A stretch of 64,000 nucleotides of DNA, from positions 62,001-126,000 of the forward strand of contig NZ_VCHY01000006.1 in assembly GCF_005877885.1 (NCBI RefSeq), written 5' to 3'. The position numbers were made by a program, and so were the translations under genes. The notes under the pieces are model-generated. The model was not told the origin of the DNA, did no database searches, and saw nothing but the letters and a program-made list of their open reading frames with translations. Numbering within the stretch: position 1 is the first letter of the stretch; every line of letters begins with the position of its first letter. Below are positions 27,840 through 36,851 of the stretch, one piece after another. The DNA is from Labilibacter sediminis. Lineage in GTDB: Bacteria > Bacteroidota > Bacteroidia > Bacteroidales > Marinilabiliaceae.

Positions 27840-28873
27840 TTAACGTGAGTTCGACGTAAGAAAACAGTGAATATAAAAGGAAAGAAACAAGGGTTTTGCT
27901 ATATTTAAGTGTCTTATATTTAAATATATAGTCACAAAACACTTGTTTCTTATGAAGGATAAAGTAACCGAAATTTTCTATTTAGTTGATGAATTTTGCA
28001 AAGAGTTTGACTTGGCTAAGGAAGGACATGTTTTAACTGAAGATAATGGCAAGAAGACCCGTAAACGCAAGTTTAAAATGTCCGATAGTGAAGTAATTAC
28101 CATACTGATATTATTTCACCTAGGTCAATTTAGAAATCTTAAGCATTTCTATATCAATTATATTCAGAAGCATATGACTGATGACTTCCCTCAAACAGTA
28201 TCCTACAATCGTTTTACTGAACTTCAACAAAAAGTTCTTATCCCAATGACTGTTTTTCTTCAGGTATCTTGTTTAGGTGAGTGCACGGGGATTTCTTTTA
28301 TTGATTCAACACCATTGCGAGTCTGTCATATTAAACGAGAAAGACAGAACAAAGTTTTCAAAGAACTTGCTCAAAAGGGAAAATGCTCAATGGGGTGGTT
28401 TTATGGGTTTAAATTACACCTGGTTATTAATGACAAAGGTGAGATTTTAGATTTCTTATTTACCCATGGAAATGTTGATGACCGAACTCCTTTAAAAGAC
28501 AAAAATTTTCATGATAAAATATTTGGCAAACTCATTGCTGACAAGGGATATATAAGTAAAACATTATTCGATAACCTGTTCATTGATGGAATACATTTGA
28601 TTACCAAAATCAAAAAGAACATGAAGAACTCATTGATGCATATACATGATAAAGTTCTGCTGACAAAGCGTGCTATTATTGAGACGGTTAATGACGAACT
28701 AAAAAACATTTGTCAAATAGAACATACCAGACACAGAAGTTTTGGTAATTTTCTTTCAAATCTAATTGCTGGTTTAGTTGCCTATCACTACTTACCTAAG
28801 AAACCTTCTCTAAATCTTGATATCATAGATGAAGATAGAATAACGAAGGTGGCTTAGGTCGAACTCACGTTAA
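27840..28873 (+). mobile_element. Insertion sequence of the IS982 family
   Basis: The element is bounded by 21-bp inverted repeats differing at one position: TTAACGTGAGTTCGACGTAA plus G at 27840-27860, and its mirror at 28853-28873. It carries one transposase gene. The total of about 1034 bp is normal for IS982. AAGTC occurs just outside the left repeat (27833-27837) and again overlapping the right end (28872-28876); a clean target duplication is therefore not certain. The copy looks complete. Confidence 0.88.
27952..28857 (+). CDS. IS982-family transposase
   Basis: This 301-residue DDE transposase contains the IS982 pattern: SDSEVITILILFH, YNRFTELQQKV, the first catalytic Asp in FIDSTPLRVCH, then SMGWFYGFKLHLVIND, the HGNVDDRTPL block, ADKGYISK with the second Asp, and a C-terminal NDELKNICQIEHTRHRS with the Glu. 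The start at ATG 27952 is preferred over an upstream TTG. The frame is intact. Confidence 0.93.
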   Translation: MKDKVTEIFYLVDEFCKEFDLAKEGHVLTEDNGKKTRKRKFKMSDSEVITILILFHLGQFRNLKHFYINYIQKHMTDDFPQTVSYNRFTELQQKVLIPMTVFLQVSCLGECTGISFIDSTPLRVCHIKRERQNKVFKELAQKGKCSMGWFYGFKLHLVINDKGEILDFLFTHGNVDDRTPLKDKNFHDKIFGKLIADKGYISKTLFDNLFIDGIHLITKIKKNMKNSLMHIHDKVLLTKRAIIETVNDELKNICQIEHTRHRSFGNFLSNLIAGLVAYHYLPKKPSLNLDIIDEDRITKVA

Positions 28874-28982
28874 GTCAAATAATTTGATTATAATCAAATA
28901 AAATACACATTGATGGTAATTATTTGGATGTATTCAATATTTCATGTATTTTAACGTAAAATTCGATTATATCCAAATATAC

Positions 28983-30263
28983 ATGAGCTATTCTTTAGAA
29001 ACCTTACAGCAAATTAACTACTGGGAAACAGAACCGAACTTTAACCTCGGTTTCATGAGGCATAAGTATACCAATGTCATTTGGCATTCTTTTGGCAATA
29101 AGCTTATAAAGGTTATTATCGGTCAGCGTCGTACAGGCAAGAGTTATATAGTACGTCAACTCATTAATAAACTTCTAACAGAAGAAAAAGTTAATACTAA
29201 AAATATATTCTATCTTAATAAAGAAATGTTTGAGTTTGAAAACATTCAAACAGCAAGCGATTTATCAGAAATCATTAAGCTATATGAGTCAACATATAAG
29301 CCCAAAGGTAAGGTTTATCTCTTTATAGATGAAGTCCAAAATATTAGCGAATGGCAAAAAATCATTGTTTCACTCGCACAGCATACTGTAAAAGAATACG
29401 AAATTGTTATTACCGGCTCTAACTCTAAGCTTTTATCTGGAGAATTAGCAACCTTACTATCCGGAAGATACATTGTAACCGAAGTTTTTCCATTCTCATA
29501 TCCTGAATATTGCGAAGTCAAAGAATTAAAAAACTCAAAAGAAACTTTTATCCAATATATATCATCAAGTGGGTTGCCCGAAAGCTTCAATCTTTCATCA
29601 AACGATACTATTGTACATTATTTTCAGTCATTGAAGAATACGATTCTTTTAAAAGATATTATGTACAGACATAAAATTAGAGACTATGTTCTTCTTGAAG
29701 ATATATTCCTATTCTTGCTACATAATGTTGGCAACATGACTTCCATCCCCTCAATTCTAAAGTATTTTAAGGATAAAAATAGAAAATCGGACTACACTAC
29801 GATCTCTCAATATATTTCATTTATGCAGGATGCATACATAATTCATGAAGCTCCAAGAATGTCTATCAAAACAAAAGGATTGTTATCTGGAGAGAAAAAA
29901 TATTTTATTAATGATCTAGGGTTCAGGAACTACTTATACCCTAGCCTGGTTAATGACATAGGAGCTATACTTGAAAATATTGTGTATACCCATTTAAGAA
30001 CAGCTGGATATACCATTAAACTTGTGGTGGGAAAGGGTTATGAAGTTGATTTTGTTGCAGAAAAAGATAATAACAAACAATATATTCAGGTTTCGTATGT
30101 AATGCCTACAAGTAAAACAATTGAGCGTGAATTTGGAGGTTTAGAAAAAATAAATGATAACCTACCAAAATATGTTGTTAGTATGGACGACTTATTGATT
30201 AAGCGTGAAAGTGGCATTGTTCATAAACACATTTGGGACTATATTTATGAATTAACTTTATAA
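28983..30263 (+). CDS. AAA+ ATPase with DUF4143 domain
   Basis: The 426-residue cytoplasmic protein has Walker A GQRRTGKS at 47-54 and Walker B VYLFIDEVQ at 111-119, then a sensor-like ITGSNS and the motif LSGRYIVTEVFPFSYPEY characteristic of the AAA_14/DUF4143 family. Its C-terminal half ends in a nuclease-like fold region (YEVDFVAEKDN), in which an Asp-Val-Asp-Phe pattern resembles restriction-like enzymes. The role of this family is unknown; many copies are encoded by commensal and environmental Bacteroidota. It is unrelated to glycan use and belongs to the accessory block with the IS element. I chose ATG 28983 over an upstream start at 28944 that would lie in AT-rich intergenic DNA. Confidence 0.88.
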   Translation: MSYSLETLQQINYWETEPNFNLGFMRHKYTNVIWHSFGNKLIKVIIGQRRTGKSYIVRQLINKLLTEEKVNTKNIFYLNKEMFEFENIQTASDLSEIIKLYESTYKPKGKVYLFIDEVQNISEWQKIIVSLAQHTVKEYEIVITGSNSKLLSGELATLLSGRYIVTEVFPFSYPEYCEVKELKNSKETFIQYISSSGLPESFNLSSNDTIVHYFQSLKNTILLKDIMYRHKIRDYVLLEDIFLFLLHNVGNMTSIPSILKYFKDKNRKSDYTTISQYISFMQDAYIIHEAPRMSIKTKGLLSGEKKYFINDLGFRNYLYPSLVNDIGAILENIVYTHLRTAGYTIKLVVGKGYEVDFVAEKDNNKQYIQVSYVMPTSKTIEREFGGLEKINDNLPKYVVSMDDLLIKRESGIVHKHIWDYIYELTL

Positions 30264-30281
30264 ATAGAATTTGATTTGGTA

Positions 30282-30573
30282 ATGGTCGACTTTAAATTAC
30301 AAGTTGAGAATACTGTCGAAAAAGCACCGGAAAAAATGCCTGTCAAAACTGACTCTGCGACCGATTAAGTACCGAAGCAAAAAAATACTAGTGCATATAC
30401 TTGATAAAAAAAGAATAATACGTAAGTCAGCTGTAGAATTATTAGAGGTTGGAGAAACTAAGATCAAAGAACTTTTCAACGATCTGTTACAGAAAGAACT
30501 TATAACTAGAAACGGTCGAGGAAGAAGCACATATTACAGTATACGAAAAAAGGAAAATAAAACAGGAGAGTAG
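30282..30573 (+). pseudogene. Winged-helix C-terminal remnant, RecG-like/AlbA-type ATP-binding protein
   Basis: One frame gives VENTVEKAPEKMPVKTDSATD and a stop; another continues with KKILVHILDKKRIIRKSAV and TKIKELFNDLLQKELI, then RNGRGRSTYYSI. Together they resemble the Pro/Lys-rich linker and winged-helix end of AlbA_2/RecG-like putative helicases, where the ending GRGRSTYY is typical. The frame change near 30350 and the absence of the N-terminal domains show a decayed fragment. Confidence 0.6.
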
Positions 30574-30574
30574 A

Positions 30575-30739
30575 TTACTTCAACATCTCAAACTCATCCT
30601 GACTAATGTTAAAGTGTTTCAGTATTGGAACAATGAATCCCAAATTGACTTTGTGGCAACACTCATGTAATAGAGTCAAATGCCTCCGGATTACCTGCGA
30701 AAGAACGCCTCTTGACTGCAAAAAAACATAAGCTTCCTG
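30575..30739 (-). pseudogene. 3' remnant of an unidentified gene
   Basis: On the minus strand an open stretch of about 54 codons reads QEAYVFLQSRGVLSQVIRRH and ends HFNISQDEFEMLK before TAA. It has protein-like composition but starts right after a stop codon and has no start of its own, so it seems to be the end of a lost gene. I do not recognise the family. The rest of 30740-30783 shows nothing. Confidence 0.45.
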
Positions 30740-30783
30740 TTAGTAGTGGGTGCTGGAAGTGCTGTTCTAATTTGAAGAGTTAC

Positions 30784-30825
30784 GGAACGATTCTGTATAA
30801 GCGTCATGTGGTACAGAACCGTTCC
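30784..30825. terminator. Strong hairpin between the accessory block and the sulfatase
   Basis: GGAACGATTCTGTA pairs with TACAGAACCGTTCC, a 13-bp stem with one mismatch and a 14-base loop. It stands 24 bases past the minus-strand sulfatase stop and could end that transcript. No long T-run is present on either side. Confidence 0.55.
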
Positions 30826-30848
30826 TATATTACTATTTGAACGGTCTG

Positions 30849-32429
30849 CTAGGATCGATACATGTACTTAACTTTGGCTCCTTTCCAGCCAGTCTCATCT
30901 AACCAATTCTGCAATGCATTCTCCAACTCAAGAATTTGCTCCTTATATGCACTGTCATTTACAATGTTTTCAGATTCATCGGGATCATTCTTTAAATCAT
31001 AAAAAAAGCTATCCCCATCATGGTAGATGATTAATTTGAATTGATCATTACGAACCATAAAAGACCCTTTTGCATCTTCCAGCACTTCACGGCTACCTTT
31101 GGAATTTGGTTTAATTCGCTCACAAAATGAATATTTAGGAGCTAGTGATCGATCCTTCTCTCCTGTTAAAAAAGGAATTAAATCTATACCTGCCACATCT
31201 TGTTCAAACGGTGTTTCGGTTACCGATAGAATGGTTGGTTTCATATCTACCAGGCTCACAGGTATGTCTGAAACTGCAGGTTTCAGTAACTTAGGGTAAC
31301 GGATTATGAAAGGGATAGCCGCCTGTTCTTCGTAAAACGATTCATTCACCTTCCAAACCATGCCGTGTCCTCCCATCATATCACCATGGTCTGAAGTAAA
31401 TATGATCAGGGTTTCATCCATCACACCTTGTTTCTCCAGCTCTACTAATATCTTGCCTACCCTGTCATCGAGGTATTTTACAGCACCATAATAAATACGC
31501 ATAAACTCTCTAAGGCCTTCGTCTCCATATCCCTTCACCATTCTTCTCGACCATGAGTTATCAAATTTTCCATCCGGAAACTGTGTAGAAGGCATTTGTA
31601 ATGAATCAGGATTAAACATGTCATAGTAGGGATCTGGAACAAAGTTAGGGTCGTGTGGCCAGATGAAAGACGTAGTAATCATAAAAGGATCGTTATTGGT
31701 GGCTGCACTTCTAATTCTTTCTACCGTTAGATTAGCTAACTTATCGTCAATCCAATCTTCTTGTTCTAACCTCAATCGTCCCATTTTAATAGGAAAGTCA
31801 CTGTTCTCATGATCCGCCCACAAAGATTCAAGATAATCTCTTTTTCCCTTCATATAAGGACTAACTTCTACAGGCCAAAACTGATTGTAAAAATTCATCC
31901 AATCCTTACCATCTTCCTTAAATATGGTAAGTCCCTTTTCTTCCATTTCTTTTTTGTACTGATAGCCATAGTCGTACTGGTCGGTATAGTAAGGCAAATA
32001 GTTTAAGGAATCACTCTCAATGTGCCACTTTCCAAATTGGTGCGTTTTATATCCCTTTTGGTTCAATAATTTACCTGTTGTTTCATCCTCATTAGTGATG
32101 CCTTCTTTTTGCTTAAACCCAAGGTTATGGGCCACACCATGCTGATGAGGATAAAGACCGGTTACAATAGAGGCACGCGAAGGTGAGCAAAACGGAGTAG
32201 TGCTATATGCTTTAGTAAATCTGACTCCTTCTTTGGCAATACGATCGATATTGGGCGTTGGCACAGGCCCGTCATAGCAACTTAAAGCTTTGTAATTTAA
32301 CTGATCACACATGATCACCAATACATTAGGTTGCGTTTGCCTTTGTATACCTTTTGAGGGCGGCTTACAAGCAGTACCCAGAACAAGTAGGATTAGCCCT
32401 ACAAAACCAATTTTAAATTTGTTATTCAT
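30849..32429 (-). CDS. Family S1 sulfatase, lipoprotein
   Basis: The 526-residue sulfatase has a lipoprotein signal (LVLGTAC, Cys21), metal-site MCDQLNYKALSCYD, formylglycine site Cys81 in CSPSR, GKWHIESD, and TSDHGDMMGGHGMVWK with a second-half active-site Asp-His. The DQ-LNY opening and the GDMMGGH segment place it with choline-sulfatase- or iduronate-sulfatase-like S1 branches. It is the second gene of a minus-strand unit behind the esterase at 32714-33646, with a 284-base gap that holds a regulatory site. The final 94 bases are duplicated at 582-675. Confidence 0.92.
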   Translation of the reverse strand: MNNKFKIGFVGLILLVLGTACKPPSKGIQRQTQPNVLVIMCDQLNYKALSCYDGPVPTPNIDRIAKEGVRFTKAYSTTPFCSPSRASIVTGLYPHQHGVAHNLGFKQKEGITNEDETTGKLLNQKGYKTHQFGKWHIESDSLNYLPYYTDQYDYGYQYKKEMEEKGLTIFKEDGKDWMNFYNQFWPVEVSPYMKGKRDYLESLWADHENSDFPIKMGRLRLEQEDWIDDKLANLTVERIRSAATNNDPFMITTSFIWPHDPNFVPDPYYDMFNPDSLQMPSTQFPDGKFDNSWSRRMVKGYGDEGLREFMRIYYGAVKYLDDRVGKILVELEKQGVMDETLIIFTSDHGDMMGGHGMVWKVNESFYEEQAAIPFIIRYPKLLKPAVSDIPVSLVDMKPTILSVTETPFEQDVAGIDLIPFLTGEKDRSLAPKYSFCERIKPNSKGSREVLEDAKGSFMVRNDQFKLIIYHDGDSFFYDLKNDPDESENIVNDSAYKEQILELENALQNWLDETGWKGAKVKYMYRS

Positions 32430-32489
32430 GTGTTTATAATTTGATTTTTAATTTCCATCCTAAAATTATATTGAGGCAGATCAAAATAA

Positions 32490-32517
32490 GTCTCAATATT
32501 GGTCAGATTAGTTTGTG
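32490..32517 (-). promoter_or_regulatory. Direct-repeat site of the second regulon (sulfatase, minus strand)
   Basis: On the minus strand CAAAC and GAGAC lie 21 bp apart around ATCTGACCAAT. The same core occurs at 56291 (ATCTGACCAATT), 42832 (ATCTGCCCAGTT) and 33799 (GACCAATT). The site is about 60 bases before the sulfatase start. The remaining 32518-32713 has only a short AGGCTT/AAGCCT hairpin at 32626-32640 and no gene. Confidence 0.6.
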
Positions 32518-32713
32518 AAGTCGTCAAGACGTGGGTTTATAAATAGTCTTTGCAAGAAAACTCAAACTACTGCGTTATGCTTGCCAGAAAAATACTCATT
32601 TACACAAGTTAAACTTCGTTTATTCAGGCTTCACAAGCCTTGTATTTTGAGCCTTCTTTTCAAAGTCTTAAAAATAATGGAGTTTTCATACTGGCACTAA
32701 ATAGATCTCTTTT

Positions 32714-33646
32714 TTACTCCTTCTTATACCTGAATAACCAGTCATAGATGCTCATATTGAACGCATCGAAATTCTCGTTTTCCTGTCCCATGCCGGAACC
32801 ATCATAGGTCATAGTCCAGGAATCGTGTCCTACACCCGGGTATAGGGTGAGTTTAGGGGTATAGGTGATTTCTATTTCCAACGCTTTAATGGCTTTAACC
32901 ATATCAACACTACCATTTACATTCACAGTGTTGTCATCAACTCCATGAAAAGCCCAAACGGGAATATTGGTAAATTGGTGGGCCAAATCAGGGTTGCCTT
33001 TTCCGCAGATAGGTATGATTGCAGCTGCAAGAGCTTCGTCCCCGTACTCTTGAATATAGTTCCAGGTGCCGAATCCACCCATGCTGTTTCCAGTCAAATA
33101 AATACGTTGCTCATTAACCCGGTATGTATCCATCAGGTATTGAATAAAAGCATGTACTTTCTTTGGATCCCAATTGGTTGATGTCAATGGCGCTACTACA
33201 ATGGCTGGATACGAAGGATTCCATTCTCCTTTTTTAATCAGGTTACCTGGACCCAGCCAAAGTACTTTTTTAAGATCGTCTAAATTGTTACCATCGCCTC
33301 GTTTCCCGGCTCCATGCAAGGAAATGATAAGTGGATACTTTTCTGTACCATCCTTATAAGCAGAAGGTGTATAGGCATAATAGCCATAGCTGGCAGAAGT
33401 AGTTCCTTTGAGATAGGCTATCTGTTCTCCACCGGTATCTGCAGGCAGGTTTTCAATATCTGCATAGTCAGCTACTTTATCTTTGTTTTCATTGCTGTTT
33501 TTCTCTTCCTCTTTTTCTTCAGGTTGAGTTTTCTTTTCAATTGTTTCATCATTGTTTTTATCACAGGCATATAGAGCTGTGAAAAAAGTGAACACCAAAA
33601 TAAACAGAAGCCTTGTCTTTAATAAAACAGAAGTGTTAGTTCTCAT
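32714..33646 (-). CDS. Alpha/beta-hydrolase esterase, lipoprotein
   Basis: The 310-residue protein has a lipoprotein signal (FTALYAC, Cys28) and a charged Glu/Lys/Asn linker (30-60), then a serine hydrolase domain: HG oxyanion (SLHGAGKRGD at 109-118), nucleophile Ser188 in GNSMGGFG, Asp237 or Asp238 in HGVDDNTV and His274 in GVGHDSW. It is of the polyhydroxybutyrate-depolymerase/carbohydrate-esterase CE1-like type. Its probable role is removal of an acyl substituent from the glycan. The start at 33646 is chosen because the upstream Met at 33709 places a long extension before the signal. A decayed paralog lies at 1-359. Confidence 0.85.
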   Translation of the reverse strand: MRTNTSVLLKTRLLFILVFTFFTALYACDKNNDETIEKKTQPEEKEEEKNSNENKDKVADYADIENLPADTGGEQIAYLKGTTSASYGYYAYTPSAYKDGTEKYPLIISLHGAGKRGDGNNLDDLKKVLWLGPGNLIKKGEWNPSYPAIVVAPLTSTNWDPKKVHAFIQYLMDTYRVNEQRIYLTGNSMGGFGTWNYIQEYGDEALAAAIIPICGKGNPDLAHQFTNIPVWAFHGVDDNTVNVNGSVDMVKAIKALEIEITYTPKLTLYPGVGHDSWTMTYDGSGMGQENENFDAFNMSIYDWLFRYKKE

Positions 33647-33787
33647 AATCAAGGATTTTTGAATTGTTAAAATGAGTATTAATTTAAAATCCAAAGATCT
33701 GATTCCCATCCTTTTCTTCGGTTTATTTTCCGGTCATACTGTTTTAATTTTAAACCTCATTTGTTTTTGTCATGATTATCAGGCTTT

Positions 33788-33863
33788 TCATGTTGTGTGA
33801 CCAATTCTCAAACCTTTATGGATAGTAATTGAGAAAAGAATGGAACCGGGAAATATACTTTTG
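33788..33863 (+). promoter_or_regulatory. Second-regulon site and promoter element before the GH2 gene
   Basis: TGACCAATTCTCAAACC at about 33798-33814 matches the second-regulon core; its downstream half-site CAAAC (33809) is good, while the half-site 21 bp upstream (TCATG) is poor. A TACTTTTG (-7 type) lies at 33856-33863. The region also separates the divergent esterase and GH2 genes, so it may serve both. Confidence 0.5.
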
Positions 33864-33897
33864 AATCAGGCAGAATAATAATTCAAGAAAAACAACA

Positions 33898-36747
33898 ATG
33901 AGACATATTGCTATCACATTTATAGTGCATTTTTTGGTTACAACACTATTCGCACAAAGCTACAAGTTGAACTATGGTTTAAAAGAACCACAACCCAAGG
34001 CAACTTTGCCAGTCTCCAAAGGAGCCATTCAAAAAGCAGAGCGAAAGAATAAGGTTGCAACTACCACTCAACTTATCAAAGGCCTCGATAACGAATTCAT
34101 TATTTCCGGTGGCTGGGAGATGTCAGCTGCGAAGGATGTGAATAAAGAAGGGAATGAGATTAGTGATAAAATAAACACCTCAGCATGGTACAATGCCACT
34201 GTTCCGGGAACGGTTCTAACCACATTGGTAGATCAGGGAGTGTATCCGGATCCTTATTATGGCCTAAACAATCTGAGTATTCCTGATACCCTTTGCCGTA
34301 TGGACTGGTGGTACAGAACTTCTTTTCCAAAGCCGAAAAACAGTTCAGATAAGAAAGTCCGCTTATTATTCAATGGTATAAATTATGAAGCTAATATTTG
34401 GTTTAACGGTACTCTGTTAGGTAGCATGAAAGGAGCTTTCATAAGAGGCGAATTTGAGATTACTGAATTGTTAAAAGAAATCAACCATCTGGCCGTTCAT
34501 ATCCTTCCTCCACCCAATCCGGGCATTCCTCATGAACAATCAGCCATATGGCCCAAAGGACATAACGGAGGTCAACTATGCAAAGATGGCCCTACATTTG
34601 TTTGCTCAGAAGGATGGGATTGGATGCCTGGAATCAGAGACCGGAATATTGGTATCTGGCAGGATGTACGTTTAAAAATTGGCGGTTCGGCAAAAATTAT
34701 TGATCCGCAAATTGTAACAGATCTTCCTTTACCGGATACAACAAAAGCTGATATAAGTGTAAAAACAGCAATAGACTGTTCTGCAGAAGGAGAGTATTCA
34801 TTGGAATTGAGTTTTGCAGGTAACAAGTTTTCAAAAAAACTGCAACTTAATAAAGGTACAAACACCATTGCTTTGTCTTCTGACGATAATAAGAAGCTAC
34901 AACTTAAAGATCCGAAGCTTTGGTGGCCTAATGGCTATGGGGCACCTAACCTGTACACCATGAAAATGGTACTGAAAGATTCAAATTCAGAGATCGTGGA
35001 TATTAAAACGATCCGCTTTGGAGTGCGCGAAATCTCTTACGATTTTGCCGTAGCAACTCAAAAAGATAAAGTGCAGCGAATTAACTTTAATCCGACCGAA
35101 GTTTCAAAGACAACGACTAAAGTATTGTTTGACAACTTAAACCATAAAGAAGTAGAACCAAACATTACCGTACCAACTCTTATGGATGATGCAGATATGG
35201 ATTTATTCACCAAGCTGGATGGTAACAATCCTTATTTGACCATTAAAGTAAACGGACAAGCCATCTTCTGCAAAGGAGGTAACTGGGGTATGGATGATGC
35301 TATGAAAAGAGTGAGTCGTGAGCGTTTGGAACCAAGTTTTAAGCTGCATAAAGAGGCTCATTACAACATGATTCGTAACTGGACGGCTGAAAGTACTGAA
35401 GAGGTGTTTTTTGAATTAGCCGATGAATATGGTATGTTGATATGGAACGATTTTGGTTTATCAACTCAAAACTACAACTTGCTTCCGGATGATTTTGATC
35501 TATGGATGACCAATGTTGTTGATATTGTAAAAAGATATAGAAACCACCCGTCCATTGTATTGTGGTGTGCACGCAATGAAGGTTATGCTCCGGAAGAAGT
35601 GGAAAAACGTTTGGCAACATTAGTAGCCACTGAGGATGGAACGCGTCATTACCAGAGCAATTCAAGAAAATTAAACTTAAGAAACAGTGGTCCATGGAAT
35701 TTCTTTCAAAGTAACATGGTGTACTTTAAAAAATTAGCAGATGGTTTTTCAACCGAGGTGGGTACTTTATCCATTCCCACAGCAGAATCCATGAGAAAAA
35801 TGATGCCGGAAGAAGATGTGTGGCCAATCAGTGATAATTGGTATTATCACGATTTGCATACCGGACATGAACAATACCGATCTACTTTAATAAAAAATTA
35901 CTCCGAACCGACCTCTCTTGAAGATTTTACCAAGAAAGCTCAACTGCTTAACTACAATAGTCACCGTGCTATTTTTGAGGCATGGAACAGCAAACTATGG
36001 GAAAATGCAAGTGGTATACTTTTATGGATGACGCATCCGGCATGGCCAAGTATGATATGGCAAACCTATTCATGGGATTTTGAAACCTATGGCGCTTATT
36101 ATGGTTCCAAGAAGGCCTGTGAACCTCTGCATGTTCAGCTAAACCAGCACGATAACAAAGTATTGGTAATAAACACCAGCCTTAAAGCTTATGCAAACCT
36201 AACAGTAAAAGCAAGCTTGCTGGATGAAAACGGCAAAATATTGCATGAACAGGATTCAAAAGTTGAGATTGATGTTAATTCAAAAGAAGAATGTTTTGTA
36301 TTTAGTATTCCACAAGGCATAGTATTACCTGAATACACATTTACCAAGTTAACCTTAACTGATAAAGATGGTAAGCTGCTATCTGATAACCTTTATTGGG
36401 ATTCGAGACAAAAATCCTGGAATAAGATGTTCTATGGTTTTAACGAACTGAAAAATGTTGAATTGCAATCAGAAGGTAGTTTCGAAGAGAAGAATGGTAA
36501 GATCATCGGGAAAGTAACAATCAAAAACCCTTCCGATGTAGTTGCCTTAACTCTTAAACTAAATCTTCGATGCAGTGAAACCGGAAAAGCAGTTTTACCA
36601 ACCTATTTCTCTGATGGCTATTTTTCATTATTCCCGGGAGAAGAAAGAGTGGTCACTTTCGAATGTGATAAAAACATTGCACCATCAAACTATTACATTT
36701 CAGCAGAAGGTTATAATGTAGAGAGAAAAGAAGTATTAAGTAGATAA
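33898..36747 (+). CDS. Glycoside hydrolase family 2 exo-enzyme
   Basis: The 949-residue secreted enzyme has a signal peptide ending TLFAQ, then the GH2 order: jelly-roll sugar-binding domain (GGWEMSAAKDV to VPGTVLTTLVDQGVYPDPYYG), immunoglobulin-like domain, TIM barrel with acid/base Glu561 in CARNEG and nucleophile Glu620 in FSTEVG, then C-terminal beta-domains. The N-terminal block and the WYNATVPGTV phrase are nearest to exo-beta-glucosaminidase and beta-mannosidase-like GH2 rather than classical LacZ. An insert of about 35 residues follows the Ig-like domain (around 380-440). It probably trims non-reducing beta-linked sugars in the periplasm. The gene is 104 bases before the next sulfatase, with a hairpin between. 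Confidence 0.9.
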   Translation: MRHIAITFIVHFLVTTLFAQSYKLNYGLKEPQPKATLPVSKGAIQKAERKNKVATTTQLIKGLDNEFIISGGWEMSAAKDVNKEGNEISDKINTSAWYNATVPGTVLTTLVDQGVYPDPYYGLNNLSIPDTLCRMDWWYRTSFPKPKNSSDKKVRLLFNGINYEANIWFNGTLLGSMKGAFIRGEFEITELLKEINHLAVHILPPPNPGIPHEQSAIWPKGHNGGQLCKDGPTFVCSEGWDWMPGIRDRNIGIWQDVRLKIGGSAKIIDPQIVTDLPLPDTTKADISVKTAIDCSAEGEYSLELSFAGNKFSKKLQLNKGTNTIALSSDDNKKLQLKDPKLWWPNGYGAPNLYTMKMVLKDSNSEIVDIKTIRFGVREISYDFAVATQKDKVQRINFNPTEVSKTTTKVLFDNLNHKEVEPNITVPTLMDDADMDLFTKLDGNNPYLTIKVNGQAIFCKGGNWGMDDAMKRVSRERLEPSFKLHKEAHYNMIRNWTAESTEEVFFELADEYGMLIWNDFGLSTQNYNLLPDDFDLWMTNVVDIVKRYRNHPSIVLWCARNEGYAPEEVEKRLATLVATEDGTRHYQSNSRKLNLRNSGPWNFFQSNMVYFKKLADGFSTEVGTLSIPTAESMRKMMPEEDVWPISDNWYYHDLHTGHEQYRSTLIKNYSEPTSLEDFTKKAQLLNYNSHRAIFEAWNSKLWENASGILLWMTHPAWPSMIWQTYSWDFETYGAYYGSKKACEPLHVQLNQHDNKVLVINTSLKAYANLTVKASLLDENGKILHEQDSKVEIDVNSKEECFVFSIPQGIVLPEYTFTKLTLTDKDGKLLSDNLYWDSRQKSWNKMFYGFNELKNVELQSEGSFEEKNGKIIGKVTIKNPSDVVALTLKLNLRCSETGKAVLPTYFSDGYFSLFPGEERVVTFECDKNIAPSNYYISAEGYNVERKEVLSR

Positions 36748-36756
36748 GGAATATCC

Positions 36757-36773
36757 CCCGGGTTCATCCCGGG
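36757..36773 (+). terminator. Small GC hairpin after the GH2 gene
   Basis: CCCGGG-TTCAT-CCCGGG forms a six-bp stem; CCCGGGTTCA is also repeated in tandem. No T-tract follows, so it is probably an intercistronic stabilising hairpin. Confidence 0.4.
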
Positions 36774-36851
36774 TTCAGGAATGGAAATCACGACATGCTT
36801 TAACCCATCAACCATTATCAGATATTAAGTCATTAAAAAGTAGAGCAGGAT

